From assembly GCA_038206725.1 (NCBI GenBank), contig JBBRAO010000014.1, positions 1 through 64,000 of the forward strand: a DNA stretch of 64,000 nt, written 5' to 3'. The notes beneath the pieces were generated by a model. It searched no databases and was not told the origin of the DNA. It saw only the letters and a program-made list of their open reading frames with translations. This DNA comes from JBAXXL01 sp038206725 (GTDB taxonomy: Bacteria > Bacteroidota > Ignavibacteria > Kapaibacteriales > UBA2268). The translations under genes and the position numbers were made by a program. Below are positions 35,001 to 43,609 of this stretch, piece by piece (positions within the stretch are counted from its first letter, which is position 1; each line of letters begins with the position of its first letter).

Positions 35001-35625
35001 TGAAGTACGGGATAACGTTGCTCCATACAAAGGGCGAAGAATTTTCGAAGCGATTATCAGAACTAATCCACGATTATTCATTCCTACATCTATTACAACC
35101 GATTTTGATAGCGCTGAAATTTTGGAAAACAGATACGATGGATCGGATCGGATTTTCAAAATTAGAGTAGAGGGTGATTTCGCAGGTCAAGGTAATTTAG
35201 CAGTAATTAAGGGAATCCCAGGATATGCTGAAAACAATTTTACTGATTTGTTATTCGACAATAATTGCCTTCTTTTTGGAAAATCAGTAGGTACTTTGGC
35301 AAAGAAAGGAAGTTTAACTATTAATATACCATATCCCGACAGAAAAATTTATAGGAATTCCGATAAACTAATAATTACAAGTTTATCACCGAACCCGGCG
35401 ACAGATTATTTAGATATAGTTTTTGATTCCAAATTGACAGTTAATTGTAAAATTGAAGTCGTAAACCAATTAGGATTGGTAGTATCAAGTTTGGACATTA
35501 ATGCTACGCAATTAGGTTCGAATAACTATAGATTGATTACAAGCAGTTTAATCTCCGGAAATTACACTGTTAAATTGCTAGCTCAAGGTTATATTACAAC
35601 CGCCGGATTTTTAATAACTAAATAA
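32023..35625 (+). CDS. Secreted surface protein with Ig-like, beta-propeller-like, ASH and cohesin-like modules and T9SS tail
   Basis: The 1200-residue protein has a signal peptide (FCVLLIFFAFVYITKA). An Ig/ASH-like N-terminal half is followed by HLIKPNGSEILTPCEDFDIKW (about 255-340), a module also present in the 55310 protein. A degenerate WD40-like propeller spans about 345-650. Two choice-of-anchor-D (ASH) repeats follow (NIEYTTRDLNFGDVCLGESN... and relatives). A cohesin-like module (DEVSIPVTYEVRDNVAPYKGRRIFEAIIRTNPRLFIP) precedes the T9SS sorting domain (LIITSLSPNPATDYLDIVF). It is 11 bp before an OmpA-family gene, so it may be attached to the outer membrane through it. The cargo function is unknown. 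Confidence 0.82.
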   Translation: MKNFCVLLIFFAFVYITKADLTLEIKQVSWSENVVTGQPPILTAKIQARQNGIITSVDANELIIYENWVDGAKPIKVTGFENSWQTVSWIPENIYWDSTLYRGKLIWTLDGESVESDIMGYIGRFVVFRINDQDEKAISEINYGYIPPGNKVPYQIHIQPSFLDKSTDNVHIDSIRTKTKYFTVGMKGSLLPRYTFPDPPCDLMTDNGYYINLMFEPDTYDQYYDILTIYYNHGLKKRIPIFANKAEYEKETVLHLIKPNGSEILTPCEDFDIKWENNAKSSFVLIYYSIDGGRNWKYINKVKDSVYKWKVPADITNRAQIKIVQELNESSSFSLNDIYSGINKLAYNQNGSRLLGVTDKGETLEYDLYSQGAPVVINKWSLMDVNDTPTEDVFGLDYISGDSLFAVAYNMKGSWGAKDQAYIAYFNGKSRLPISKYKVMEKFWGKRLLVDKKKKYMVFVPAGSSATLPIYNPLDFSIIKVLKFDYPIIDFKFNDKLDKALIALMDGTVKELSLPDFSEAKKYDISDEYLPIIIGYSPNGKLMSLGFKNMGGLTNNYIYDIDRGHVVGAVRAAGSNPVVHTFSPESRQFVLGSQYQEQLMLLDLTGEVNPQYLASHIDGALTDVQFAPDAHSVGSSSTSPNDNIKFRIFAFPDFDKSDGIFYIVPVEVSRPIQNVPQAYMGTHNDFYITNVCNTGMGIVDYYNLRMKNGTHFKVLDDNKKKDTIDPGGCANFHLDYFPVDIGTISDSLVFTVCGIDYFVPLNSKSLPRNIEYTTRDLNFGDVCLGESNLIRSVIFINRDPVPLIVNKFEFSGTDKVHFKRDDIKDTIIPAGGQIEMNLYFAPQSFGDKSCELVLFHSQQAKYTEKMTLRGKGIGTFVEVSHTKLLFIPEINVRTLYVVNTGETSITFDNVTYSPTGYFETVTPLPIIISGHDTLVLQIRQLQSSKNLVSMSLDATPCLVQRSLSLGNYEGTAQVKIADVVANPTDEVSIPVTYEVRDNVAPYKGRRIFEAIIRTNPRLFIPTSITTDFDSAEILENRYDGSDRIFKIRVEGDFAGQGNLAVIKGIPGYAENNFTDLLFDNNCLLFGKSVGTLAKKGSLTINIPYPDRKIYRNSDKLIITSLSPNPATDYLDIVFDSKLTVNCKIEVVNQLGLVVSSLDINATQLGSNNYRLITSSLISGNYTVKLLAQGYITTAGFLITK

Positions 35626-35636
35626 ATTTATCTTAT

Positions 35637-37532
35637 ATGAAGAAAATAATCATAATTTTTCTGTTAATACCGTTTACATTAATATCTAAAGAATATAAGA
35701 ATTGTATATATACTGCAGATTTATACCTTAATAATAATTTTTATGCTTCGAGTTTCCCAAAACTCCCCAATGTTAATAATACAAGCCCCAATTTTGGGTT
35801 TGCTTATGGAATAATGCCCGGAGCCGGTCTCGGTTTGGAATATAAAAGCCCAAAACAATTATTTGGGATGAACTGGAATTACCTTTTAAACATAGGTTAT
35901 ACCGGGTTGGATGCAAAATATACTGTTACTCATACTATTGGATATGATATTTCAGAAACCACTTACGAAAAAATGAATGCTAGAAATGATTTAAAAGCTT
36001 TTTTACCTATGGCCTACATAACTAACGGTATGATATTCCATCCATTCGAAATTCCTTTGTCCTTAGGTTTGGGAGTTCGATTAGGTTGGATTTTTAACCC
36101 AAAGTATGAACAATCTGAAACATTACTGAATAAGGATAGGTTTTACGAAACCGGAACAAATAAGCGCGATGTGGCATCAGGTGATTTACCTTCAGCCCAA
36201 AACTTGTTTTCGAGCATAAACCTTATCGCTCGATATAAATTGAAAAGTTATAATGACCTTGATATAATACCGAGTATATCGTTTAATTATGGATTAACCA
36301 ATATAGTTAACGGTTTGAATTGGAAAGTCAATAATGTTCAAGCAGGTGTAACTTTAGCATACAATGCAACAAAGCCTTTACCAAAAGCGGAGCCACCAAA
36401 ACCGCCTTTAAGACCGCTATTGCCGACTCCTATGAACAAAATGAAGAACTTGAATCTTGAACTCAATATATTTGCGGATAATAAGTTAGTTGCAAACGAA
36501 CCGATTGATATTGAAATCACTCAGAATTATTATTTTGACGAATACTTATTCCCAAATGAGATTTATTATAACGCGAATCAAACCGCTGAATTAACATATT
36601 TGGCTGAAAATACTGTAAATGCAATCGCCGATAAAATGCTCGATAACAAAGATCTTGAATTGAAAATCATTGCAAAAACACCTGATTTGAAAGAAAAAAC
36701 TGAATCGAAAGAAACCATCAATAAAAGAGTACAAAATGTTGTTCAAATGATGACCGCAAATGGTATTGACAGCAAAAGAATTACGGTGGAAAACCAGATT
36801 GTAAGCGAAGATTTTAAATATAACGAATTAGCCGACGAAAGCCGATTATTGGTTTTAGAAACTTCGGACAAGGAAAAACTTGTTCAAATAAAAGCAATTA
36901 AAGATGTGAAAATTAATGTACGTAAAGTTACTTTGAAAATTGAACCAAAGGTTGAAAGTGAAGCAGGAGTTAAAGAATTCGTAGGAACGATCTTTTCACC
37001 CGTCAAAAGCAATACTTTTGCAGACTTTGGTGTAAATGGCGTAGAACTCTTTGTAGACGATAGTTTTTTAGGTACCGACAAAGTGGGCCAGTTTTCTGAT
37101 GAAAAGCTTACTGTGTATGCTACAGCCTCGGATAACGATAAGATATCAGTCAAAACCCAACGCGAATTAGTGTTCCACCCGAAATATCTAAAACAATATA
37201 CAAATGCTGCTGTTGCAGAGGGCAGAAGAGAACTTGTAGTTCTAGGATATTCCAGATTTGATAAAGCGAATTTCTTTAGTGTTAACGAATCAGCAAAATC
37301 AAAAGTGAATGCAGCTTTGGCTCAAGGCAAAAAGGTTTATTTGATTGCGACAACAGATGATTTGGGTGAGCAGTCATATAATGATGAATTAGCACGTAGA
37401 AGAATGCATAGTGCTATTGAATATCTTGAAATAGATGCAGACAAAGTTGAAAAAATATTCAAGACGAATAATTCTCCAAAAACCGCTTTCGACAGGGTCT
37501 TGAGCAGAGGGGTTTATGTTGAAATAGAATAG
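35637..37532 (+). CDS. OmpA-family outer membrane protein
   Basis: The 631-residue protein has a signal peptide (KIIIIFLLIPFTLISKE). A beta-barrel-like N-terminal part (about 20-245) with alternating aromatic/Gly strands is followed by a Pro-rich linker (PLPKAEPPKPPLRPLLPTP). The C-terminal half has two OmpA-like segments: one near 290-425 (AEKTVNAIADKMLDNKD-like, TESKETINKRVQNVVQMMTANGID) and one at 535-631 (ELVVLGYSRFDKA...YNDELARRRMHSAIEYLEIDADKV), a peptidoglycan-binding fold in the family. It is in an operon with the preceding T9SS cargo and may anchor it. Confidence 0.8.
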   Translation: MKKIIIIFLLIPFTLISKEYKNCIYTADLYLNNNFYASSFPKLPNVNNTSPNFGFAYGIMPGAGLGLEYKSPKQLFGMNWNYLLNIGYTGLDAKYTVTHTIGYDISETTYEKMNARNDLKAFLPMAYITNGMIFHPFEIPLSLGLGVRLGWIFNPKYEQSETLLNKDRFYETGTNKRDVASGDLPSAQNLFSSINLIARYKLKSYNDLDIIPSISFNYGLTNIVNGLNWKVNNVQAGVTLAYNATKPLPKAEPPKPPLRPLLPTPMNKMKNLNLELNIFADNKLVANEPIDIEITQNYYFDEYLFPNEIYYNANQTAELTYLAENTVNAIADKMLDNKDLELKIIAKTPDLKEKTESKETINKRVQNVVQMMTANGIDSKRITVENQIVSEDFKYNELADESRLLVLETSDKEKLVQIKAIKDVKINVRKVTLKIEPKVESEAGVKEFVGTIFSPVKSNTFADFGVNGVELFVDDSFLGTDKVGQFSDEKLTVYATASDNDKISVKTQRELVFHPKYLKQYTNAAVAEGRRELVVLGYSRFDKANFFSVNESAKSKVNAALAQGKKVYLIATTDDLGEQSYNDELARRRMHSAIEYLEIDADKVEKIFKTNNSPKTAFDRVLSRGVYVEIE

Positions 37533-37535
37533 TTT

Positions 37536-38306
37536 TTATTTAGAAGTTTGTTTGGGATTTAATCCATTAGCAATCATTCTTTCAAATTCTTTTATATCAG
37601 AGCGATTTGCGTTTTCCGGAAATCGCTTTTTATATAAATCTATTGTGGAGCGTGCTTTCTCAAAACTTTCCATTAGAATTTGAGCCTTTAATTTACCGAT
37701 AAACGATGGTTCAAAAAACTCAGAATCTACATAATTTTCTATAACAGAATTATAATAAATTATGGCTGCTTTTGGTTCTTCAATTTTCGAGTAAAGTTCT
37801 GCGGTTGCAAAATCCCTTTGAGCTAATTTCTTAGTCAATTCAATAACTTTTTTTTGAGCATCGAAAAACAAAGAGTCACCAGGGTGTAATTCTTTAAAAT
37901 TATTGAATTGGTCAATGGCTTTTTTTGTATATTCCTGGTCTCTGTCAAAATCAGGAGATAATTGATAATAACATAAAGCATTTTTATATCTTGCGTCTTT
38001 TCTCAATAAACTTGCAGGATAATTTCTTTCTAAAAGGCTGTAGGAATACGCCGCTAATACATATTCTTTGCGGGCGTAATAAATCTCACCTAAATAGTAT
38101 TGCGAGCTATCGGAATAAATACTTGAGGGAAACTGTAATTTAATCTTTTCGAATAAATTTTGGGCTTCTAGATAGTCCTTTTTCGCAAAAAGTTGTTTTC
38201 CCGTTTCGAATACACTTTTAGCAGTTGTTAAAGATTTATAATCCGTAGTTTTACAGGATATAAGAAAAAATGCGGATAAAATACTGAATATTATTATTTT
38301 TTTCAT
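37536..38306 (-). CDS. bamD: Outer membrane protein assembly factor BamD-like lipoprotein
   Basis: The 256-residue lipoprotein has a lipobox (SAFFLISC) followed by TPR repeats: SVFETGKQLFAKKDYLEAQNLFEKIKLQFPSSIYSDSSQYYLGEIYYARKEYVLAAYSYSLLERNYPAS. A BamD-type C-terminus with RSTIDLYKKRFPENANRSDIKEFERMI follows. BamD docks on BamA for outer membrane protein insertion. The gene converges on the OmpA-family gene with only 3 bp between the stops, and lies 80 bp after trx. Confidence 0.87.
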   Translation of the reverse strand: MKKIIIFSILSAFFLISCKTTDYKSLTTAKSVFETGKQLFAKKDYLEAQNLFEKIKLQFPSSIYSDSSQYYLGEIYYARKEYVLAAYSYSLLERNYPASLLRKDARYKNALCYYQLSPDFDRDQEYTKKAIDQFNNFKELHPGDSLFFDAQKKVIELTKKLAQRDFATAELYSKIEEPKAAIIYYNSVIENYVDSEFFEPSFIGKLKAQILMESFEKARSTIDLYKKRFPENANRSDIKEFERMIANGLNPKQTSK

Positions 38307-38342
38307 TTCGAACTAATTTAATAAGAATTTTAAAAAAGAAAA

Positions 38343-38367
38343 GCGGCTGATCTATTCGATTAGCCGC
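38343..38367 (-). terminator. Terminator after the thioredoxin gene
   Basis: GCGGCTGATC (38343-38352) pairs with GATTAGCCGC (38358-38367) with one mismatch and a 5-nt loop. On the minus strand it is followed by TTTTCTTTTTT. Confidence 0.8.
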
Positions 38368-38386
38368 ATAGAATGTAAGTACCAGA

Positions 38387-38710
38387 TTATAAAACTTCAG
38401 TTAAGCGACTGTGAATTTGCGATTTAGGCACTGCGCCTATAATAGTATCAACTAATTCACCGCCTTTGAAAATTAAAAGAGCAGGGATTGATCTAATACC
38501 ATATTCCATAGGAATATTGCGGTTTTTATCAACATCCATTTTACATACTTTTATTTTTCCATCAAATTCGTTTGCTAAAGCATCCATAGTTGGGGATAGT
38601 GCCATACAAGGACCGCACCATATTGCCCAAAAGTCGAGTATTACCGGTATATCTGATTTAAGAACTTCTGTTTCGAAGGTTGCATCTGTGATGTGCAATG
38701 GTTGAGCCAT
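38387..38710 (-). CDS. trxA: Thioredoxin
   Basis: The 107-residue protein has the redox motif in FWAIWCGPCMALSP (about 26-39) and the cis-proline in YGIRSIPALLIFKGGE. It has no signal peptide, so it is cytoplasmic. It reduces protein disulfides using thioredoxin reductase. The length is standard. It has its own terminator and a divergent K+ channel gene upstream. Confidence 0.95.
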   Translation of the reverse strand: MAQPLHITDATFETEVLKSDIPVILDFWAIWCGPCMALSPTMDALANEFDGKIKVCKMDVDKNRNIPMEYGIRSIPALLIFKGGELVDTIIGAVPKSQIHSRLTEVL

Positions 38711-38806
38711 AATTAACTCCGATTTTATAAAAAATTAAAACAATTAATAAATCTCAAAGACGTTATTTTAAAATAAATATTGAATTAAAAATTAATGATT
38801 TGTTAA

Positions 38807-39856
38807 ATGATATTCAAAACGCAAATAACTGAACGAGAACTAAAATTAAATAAACCGGTTTACCCCTTTTTTTTATTGGCTTTCGTTATGGTCATTGGTG
38901 TGGTTGGTTATTCAATTCTTTGGCAAGATACACCTGCTACATTACTTGATGCTTTTTATATGACATTCATAACCATAGCAACAATTGGATATAGAGAAGT
39001 ATATCCATTAACTGACGCCGGCAAGATATTCACAATGATTATTGCTGTTATTGGTATCGGGAGTTTGTTCTATATACTTGGTTCTTTGATGGAGAACTTA
39101 GTAATTGTGAATGTGTTTAACAATCGTGGGAAGAAAAAGATGAAGCAGAAACTGGAAAAAATCGCTGATCATATAATTGTCGTCGGTCACGGAAATGTGG
39201 GTAGATTAACTATTGTGCAGTTATTGAAAAATGAGCAAAAAGTTGTGTGCATTGATACCGATTTTCAACCAAAAATTATTGATGACACTAACCCTAATTG
39301 TTTTTATATTGAGGGTGATGCAACAGACGAAGCGGTTTTGGAATTAGCCGGCATAAAACGGGCTGATGGATTGATTATTACTGCCGCCGATCCTGCGGTT
39401 TCTATATTTGTCGCACTTACGGCAAGAGAAGTTAATCCTAATATCTTTATTGTTGCTCGTTCAAGTAGCGATAAAAATATATCTAAATTGCAAAAAGCGG
39501 GTGCTAACAGAACTGTTAATCCATATAATGCCGGTGGTCAGCGTATGGCAAATATGGTATTAAATAAAAATGTTATAGACTTTTTGGAAACCAATTTGGG
39601 ATCAAATATACCAAATTTGGCTATGGAAACAATTGATCTATCCGACAATAGCCCAATATTTAATAGATCCCTGCACGATTTGGATTTTAGAAACGCCACT
39701 GGTGTTACTGTTTTAGCAGTTCTTCGTGAGGGGGATGCTATCTTAAATCCAAAACCTCATTTTAAACTTGTTCGAGGTGATAAATTATTGGTATTTGGCA
39801 CATTGGAAAGCATTAAAAAACTTTCCGATTTAAATTCAAATCTTTTGTTTAACTAA
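38807..39856 (+). CDS. Two-helix potassium channel with TrkA-N/TrkA-C (RCK) domains, variant filter
   Basis: The 349-residue protein has TM1 (FFLLAFVMVIGVVGYSILW), a pore helix plus filter (DAFYMTFITIATIGYREVYPLT), TM2 (IFTMIIAVIGIGSLFYILGSLME), an RCK N-domain with GHGNVGRLTIVQLL and the acidic D-x-D loop (CIDTDFQP), and an RCK C-domain. The filter reads T-I-G-Y-R rather than the classical T-V-G-Y-G. Channels of this build regulate K+ flux and membrane potential. It is 13 bp upstream of cydA, which suggests co-transcription. Confidence 0.88.
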   Translation: MIFKTQITERELKLNKPVYPFFLLAFVMVIGVVGYSILWQDTPATLLDAFYMTFITIATIGYREVYPLTDAGKIFTMIIAVIGIGSLFYILGSLMENLVIVNVFNNRGKKKMKQKLEKIADHIIVVGHGNVGRLTIVQLLKNEQKVVCIDTDFQPKIIDDTNPNCFYIEGDATDEAVLELAGIKRADGLIITAADPAVSIFVALTAREVNPNIFIVARSSSDKNISKLQKAGANRTVNPYNAGGQRMANMVLNKNVIDFLETNLGSNIPNLAMETIDLSDNSPIFNRSLHDLDFRNATGVTVLAVLREGDAILNPKPHFKLVRGDKLLVFGTLESIKKLSDLNSNLLFN

Positions 39857-39869
39857 TTAAATTATTATT

Positions 39870-41177
39870 ATGGACCCAATTATATTATCTAGAATTCAAT
39901 TTGCAATAACCATTGGTTATCATTATCTATTTCCTCCAATGAGCATAGGATTAGGAATCTTGTTGGTGGTGATGGAAGGTATATACCTGAAAACAAAAAA
40001 TCCGCTTTATGAAAAGCTAACTAAGTTTTGGGTAAAGATTTTTGCACTAATTTTCGGTTTCGGAGTAGCTTCGGGATTTGTTATGGAGTTACAATTCGGA
40101 ACAAATTGGTCAACCTACAGCCGATTTGTAGGTGATGTCTTCGGTAGTCCACTTGCCGCAGAAGGACTTTTTGCATTCTTTTTGGAATCCGCTTTCTTAG
40201 CTATTCTAGTTTTTGGTTGGAAAAAGGTAAGTCCTCGGATGCATTTCTTCTCTACCGTAATGGTTGCTCTTGGCGCTCATTTATCAGCTTTATGGATAAT
40301 AGTTGCCAATTCTTGGCAGCAAACTCCTTCTGGGTATAATATCGTGACGAATGGAGCCTTTACAAGAGCGGAGATAACAGATTTCTGGGCTATGGTTTTC
40401 AATCCATCTACCATTGATAGATTGAGCCACACTTTGTCAGCGGCGTGGATAACCGGAGCTTGTTTAGTTGCGGCAGTCTCAGCATATCATTTATTGAAAA
40501 AGATAAATATCGAATCAGCAAAGAAAACGCTAAAAATCAGTGTATATGTCCTACTCTTTTCTTCATTATTTCAGTTATACACCGGACATTCAAGCGCAAA
40601 TGGCGTCGCAAAATACCAACCGACTAAATTAGCCGCTCTAGAAGGGCATTATAAAACCGGTCCCGCGGATATGTATTTAATAGGCTGGGTTAACGAAAAA
40701 GAAGAAGTTACTTATGGGATTAAATTACCCGGTATGCTTTCTTGGTTGGTCAGTTGGGATACTAAAACTGAAATAAAAGGATTAAAGGATTTTCCAAAAG
40801 GTGACAGACCTCCTGTAAACATAGTTTTCCAAACGTACCATCTAATGGTGGTGTTCGGCATATTTTTTATAGGAATTTCTTTGATTAGCCTTTTTATGTT
40901 CAAAGGTGGTAAATTATACCAAACGAAATGGCTATTATTGACCTATGTGTTTAGTATTTTATTTGCTCAAGCCGCAAACCAACTTGGTTGGATGTCCGCC
41001 GAAATTGGGCGCCAGCCTTGGATTGTTTATGGATTACTTCGCACAAAGGATGCAGTTTCAGTTACTGTTTCAGGCGGGGAAGTGCTGTTCTCTGTAATTC
41101 TCTTCAGCACAATATACTTATTACTATTTTCTGTGTTTATGTGGCTAATGGTGAAGCAGGTAAAAAAAGAAGTTTAA
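39870..41177 (+). CDS. cydA: Cytochrome bd-type oxidase subunit I
   Basis: The 435-residue membrane protein has the CydA hallmarks. The heme ligand H18 is in ITIGYHYLFPPMSIG. The PLAAEGLFAFFLESAF helix holds both conserved glutamates. The quinol-loop lysine and glutamate are in PTKLAALEGHYKT, and GRQPWIVYGLLRTKDAVS follows. The Q-loop is of the short type. It probably catalyses quinol:O2 oxidation, but subunit II (cydB) does not follow: a terminator hairpin ends the transcript at 41184-41220 and the next gene is on the other strand. cydB may lie elsewhere, or this may be a CydA-only relative. Confidence 0.9.
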   Translation: MDPIILSRIQFAITIGYHYLFPPMSIGLGILLVVMEGIYLKTKNPLYEKLTKFWVKIFALIFGFGVASGFVMELQFGTNWSTYSRFVGDVFGSPLAAEGLFAFFLESAFLAILVFGWKKVSPRMHFFSTVMVALGAHLSALWIIVANSWQQTPSGYNIVTNGAFTRAEITDFWAMVFNPSTIDRLSHTLSAAWITGACLVAAVSAYHLLKKINIESAKKTLKISVYVLLFSSLFQLYTGHSSANGVAKYQPTKLAALEGHYKTGPADMYLIGWVNEKEEVTYGIKLPGMLSWLVSWDTKTEIKGLKDFPKGDRPPVNIVFQTYHLMVVFGIFFIGISLISLFMFKGGKLYQTKWLLLTYVFSILFAQAANQLGWMSAEIGRQPWIVYGLLRTKDAVSVTVSGGEVLFSVILFSTIYLLLFSVFMWLMVKQVKKEV

Positions 41178-41183
41178 ATAAAT

Positions 41184-41220
41184 AACTCATCCGAGTACTT
41201 CTTGGGTAATCGGATGAGTT
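41184..41220. terminator. ACTCATCCGA-type hairpin terminator (copy 1)
   Basis: AACTCATCCGA (41184-41194) and TCGGATGAGTT (41210-41220) form a perfect 11-bp stem after cydA. The same stem core occurs at 44320-44353 and 46719-46748. Confidence 0.8.
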
Positions 41221-41272
41221 GTATAATATCAATCTCTTATTAGAAGTGATTCTGATAAGAGATTATTTTTTT

Positions 41273-42252
41273 TTACTTCGAGTAAATATACACTATTTGT
41301 GAAATAGGCTCATCTAATAAGTTGTATTCAATCATTTCAATTTTATTACCTTGAGAATCGTATTTATAAGCATATTTCCACTCTAATGAACCGTCATCGT
41401 TACGTTTAATTTCTGGATTATATTCCTTTTGTCATCATACTTGAAAGAATCTTTAGCTCCAAGTGTGTCACCGGCACTATACTCAACTTTTTCAATCATA
41501 TTTTCTTGTGTATCATAAATGTAAATATATTTCGATGCTAGTGAATCTTTGGAAACATAATGCATTTGCTGAATTACACTATTGTTGGAATTGTACAAAT
41601 AACAATCCTTTGAACCAACAGAACCGTCCGGGTAATAGCTTATCATTTCAGCAAGGTTGTCGTTATCGTACGGATAAATATCATTGGAGCCAATGGAGCC
41701 ATCGGCATTATATTGAATCTGCCCAACTAGCTTGTTTTTATTGTTGTATTTATAATTCAATTTCACATAATCAATAGCATCGACATTACAATTTATTTGT
41801 TCGAATAAATTGCCATTTTCGTCATATTGATAAGTGTTCTTGAAGGCAATAGTACCATCACCATAGTATTGAATATGTTCTAAAATTTTGGCTTGATTAT
41901 GATACTTGTAAGTATCTTTTGAATGCGTTGTTCCATCGTCGTTATAACTTGCTTTCTCAAGATTATTGCCCAATAAATCATAAAGATAGGTGTTCTTGGA
42001 ACCTACTGAGCCATTGGAGTTATACCATATTTCTTCTAACACTTTTCCATTAGCGTCGATTCTAGTAAATTTGTTTTTTTCCTTTGTCTTTAAGTCAAGT
42101 TTCCCAAACTTGTAAGTATAGTAATAGGCTGTGCATTTTTTAAAACCGCCTTTAATATATTCTAAATTATCTTGAGAATATAATTCGGAAAATTTAAAAA
42201 AAATGCTTATAACTAACAATAAAACTATGGCTCTTGTCATTGTGAGCACCAT
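41273..42252 (-). pseudogene. YD-repeat-like secreted protein with a frameshift near its 3' end
   Basis: The open frame 41383-42252 gives 289 residues: a signal peptide (IVLLLVISIFFKFSELYSQ), then about seven repeats of roughly 30 residues of the form Y-x-x-D-G-(T/S)-x-x-x-K-x-x-Y-x-Y-D-x-x-x-N. It ends abruptly at KYDDKRNIIQKLNVTMTVH. In another frame the repeat pattern continues (KRNDDGSLEWKYAYKYDSQG, then ISQIVYIYSK and a stop at 41273-41275). The same ending, RVYIYMK, is found in the intact paralogue at 42298-43065. A one-base deletion near 41402-41408 explains the change. The repeats recall RHS/YD repeats, but the function is unknown. The truncated form might still be made. Confidence 0.7.
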
Positions 42253-42297
42253 TGGATTAATTTATATATAAAAAATTACTTTACATTTTAATATATG

Positions 42298-43065
42298 CTA
42301 TTTCATATAAATATAAACTCTCTTTTCAGTAGGTTCTTTAAGGTTTTTCAAATAATTGATTTCTTCAATTTTATTATTTTGAACATCGTATTTATACTTA
42401 AACTTTTGATTTTGAGGGTGGTCCCATTGAATATGAATGATTTTCTCGATAATATTACGATTTTTGTCATATTTATACGTTATCTTTGAGAAAACTTTAC
42501 CATCTGCTTTAGTAATTTGTTCTTCGATTTGATTACCTTTTTTATCGTATTTATATTTACATTTGATTTCTAATGTTCCGTCGCTATGATAAGATGTTTT
42601 TTCAAGTAACAAGCCTTTTTTACTATAACGAAATGATCCTTTTTTGTATATCGGATGTGACACAGCATCATTTACATCTTCCGATGCTCTACCGGATTGT
42701 ATAAGATTTCCATCATTGTCGTAAACGTAAAAATAATGATAATCTATATTTATAGTATCAATTCTACGATAACCCTTTATAGTATCAATTCTTCCTTGTG
42801 AATCATATAAGCTTGAATCTTTGGAATCCAATGAGCCATCAGGATTATAAACAATCCTTTTAGTCCATTTTCCAAAATCGTCATAAAGATATTCGAATTC
42901 CTTGAACTTAGAACTTAAGTCCATTTTACCTAGCTTATAATCATATTTATAAACAGTACATTTTTTAAAAGCACCTTTAATAACATCGGGCAGGTCTTGG
43001 CTCAACGCCTTCGAAAAGAGAATAGCCAAGAGAATAATCGTAATGGTCAAAATCCGTACTAACAT
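42298..43065 (-). CDS. YD-repeat-like secreted protein, paralogue of the preceding gene
   Basis: The 255-residue protein has a signal peptide (RILTITIILLAILFSKALSQ). The same N-terminal motif as its neighbour follows (IKGAFKKCTVYKYDYKLGKMDLSSK against IKGGFKKCTAYYYTYKFGKLDLKTK). About five repeats built on K-Y-(D)-x-x-G-N-x-I-E follow, ending PTEKRVYIYMK. It arose with 41273-42252 by tandem duplication (45 bp apart, same strand). No enzymatic motif is visible; a surface-exposed or periplasmic structural protein is the simplest reading. Confidence 0.75.
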   Translation of the reverse strand: MLVRILTITIILLAILFSKALSQDLPDVIKGAFKKCTVYKYDYKLGKMDLSSKFKEFEYLYDDFGKWTKRIVYNPDGSLDSKDSSLYDSQGRIDTIKGYRRIDTINIDYHYFYVYDNDGNLIQSGRASEDVNDAVSHPIYKKGSFRYSKKGLLLEKTSYHSDGTLEIKCKYKYDKKGNQIEEQITKADGKVFSKITYKYDKNRNIIEKIIHIQWDHPQNQKFKYKYDVQNNKIEEINYLKNLKEPTEKRVYIYMK

Positions 43066-43159
43066 TTTTTTCTCCTTATTATTTCAATAAATAATAAGCA
43101 AAAGTCAAGAAATTGAATTTTATATCTAACAAAGATATGAAAAAAAAATCATTAAAAAA

Positions 43160-43187
43160 AAAAGCAGAACAAAACTGTTCTGCTTTT
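43160..43187 (-). terminator. Terminator after rpmB
   Basis: AAAAGCAGAACA (43160-43171), loop AAAC, TGTTCTGCTTTT (43176-43187): a perfect 12-bp stem. On the minus strand it is followed by a long T run (AAAAAAAAA on the plus strand before it). It also separates rpmB from the YD-repeat genes. Confidence 0.9.
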
Positions 43188-43210
43188 AAAAACTTTATTA
43201 TTAATAATGA

Positions 43211-43432
43211 TTATTTATATAAATCAATCATCATTGCTGTTAATCCTTTTTTCTCCAATGTTTTCAACGCTTTTGCAGTAGCTTTTACTGTTATCCAGCA
43301 TTTTTCTTCAGCTACCCAAATACGTTTTTTTTGTAGATTCGGTAACCAGCGACGGCGAGTTCTATTATTAGCGTGAGATACATTATTACCATATTGTACA
43401 GTTGTACCTGTTAATTCGCATACTTTTGACAT
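43211..43432 (-). CDS. rpmB: 50S ribosomal protein L28
   Basis: The 73-residue L28 starts at ATG 43430-43432 (MSKVCELTGTTVQYGNNVSHANNRTRRRWLPNL), the universal L28 N-terminus. A longer in-frame start at 43465 would add 11 residues not found in the family. It ends KTLEKKGLTAMMIDLYK. It binds 23S rRNA in the large ribosomal subunit. It is monocistronic with a strong terminator. Confidence 0.96.
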   Translation of the reverse strand: MSKVCELTGTTVQYGNNVSHANNRTRRRWLPNLQKKRIWVAEEKCWITVKATAKALKTLEKKGLTAMMIDLYK

Positions 43433-43609
43433 TTTAAAACCTATATGTTTATCGTAAATTTTCAATATTTAGAATTACAAAATTACAAGTATTTTTTATA
43501 TTATCCAAATTAATTTGCTAATAATTATTAAATAAGTGGATAACTAAATAAAATAACGGAATTGACGTTATAAAAGAAAGTATTTTGTACAATAATCAGA
43601 GTAGATAAA

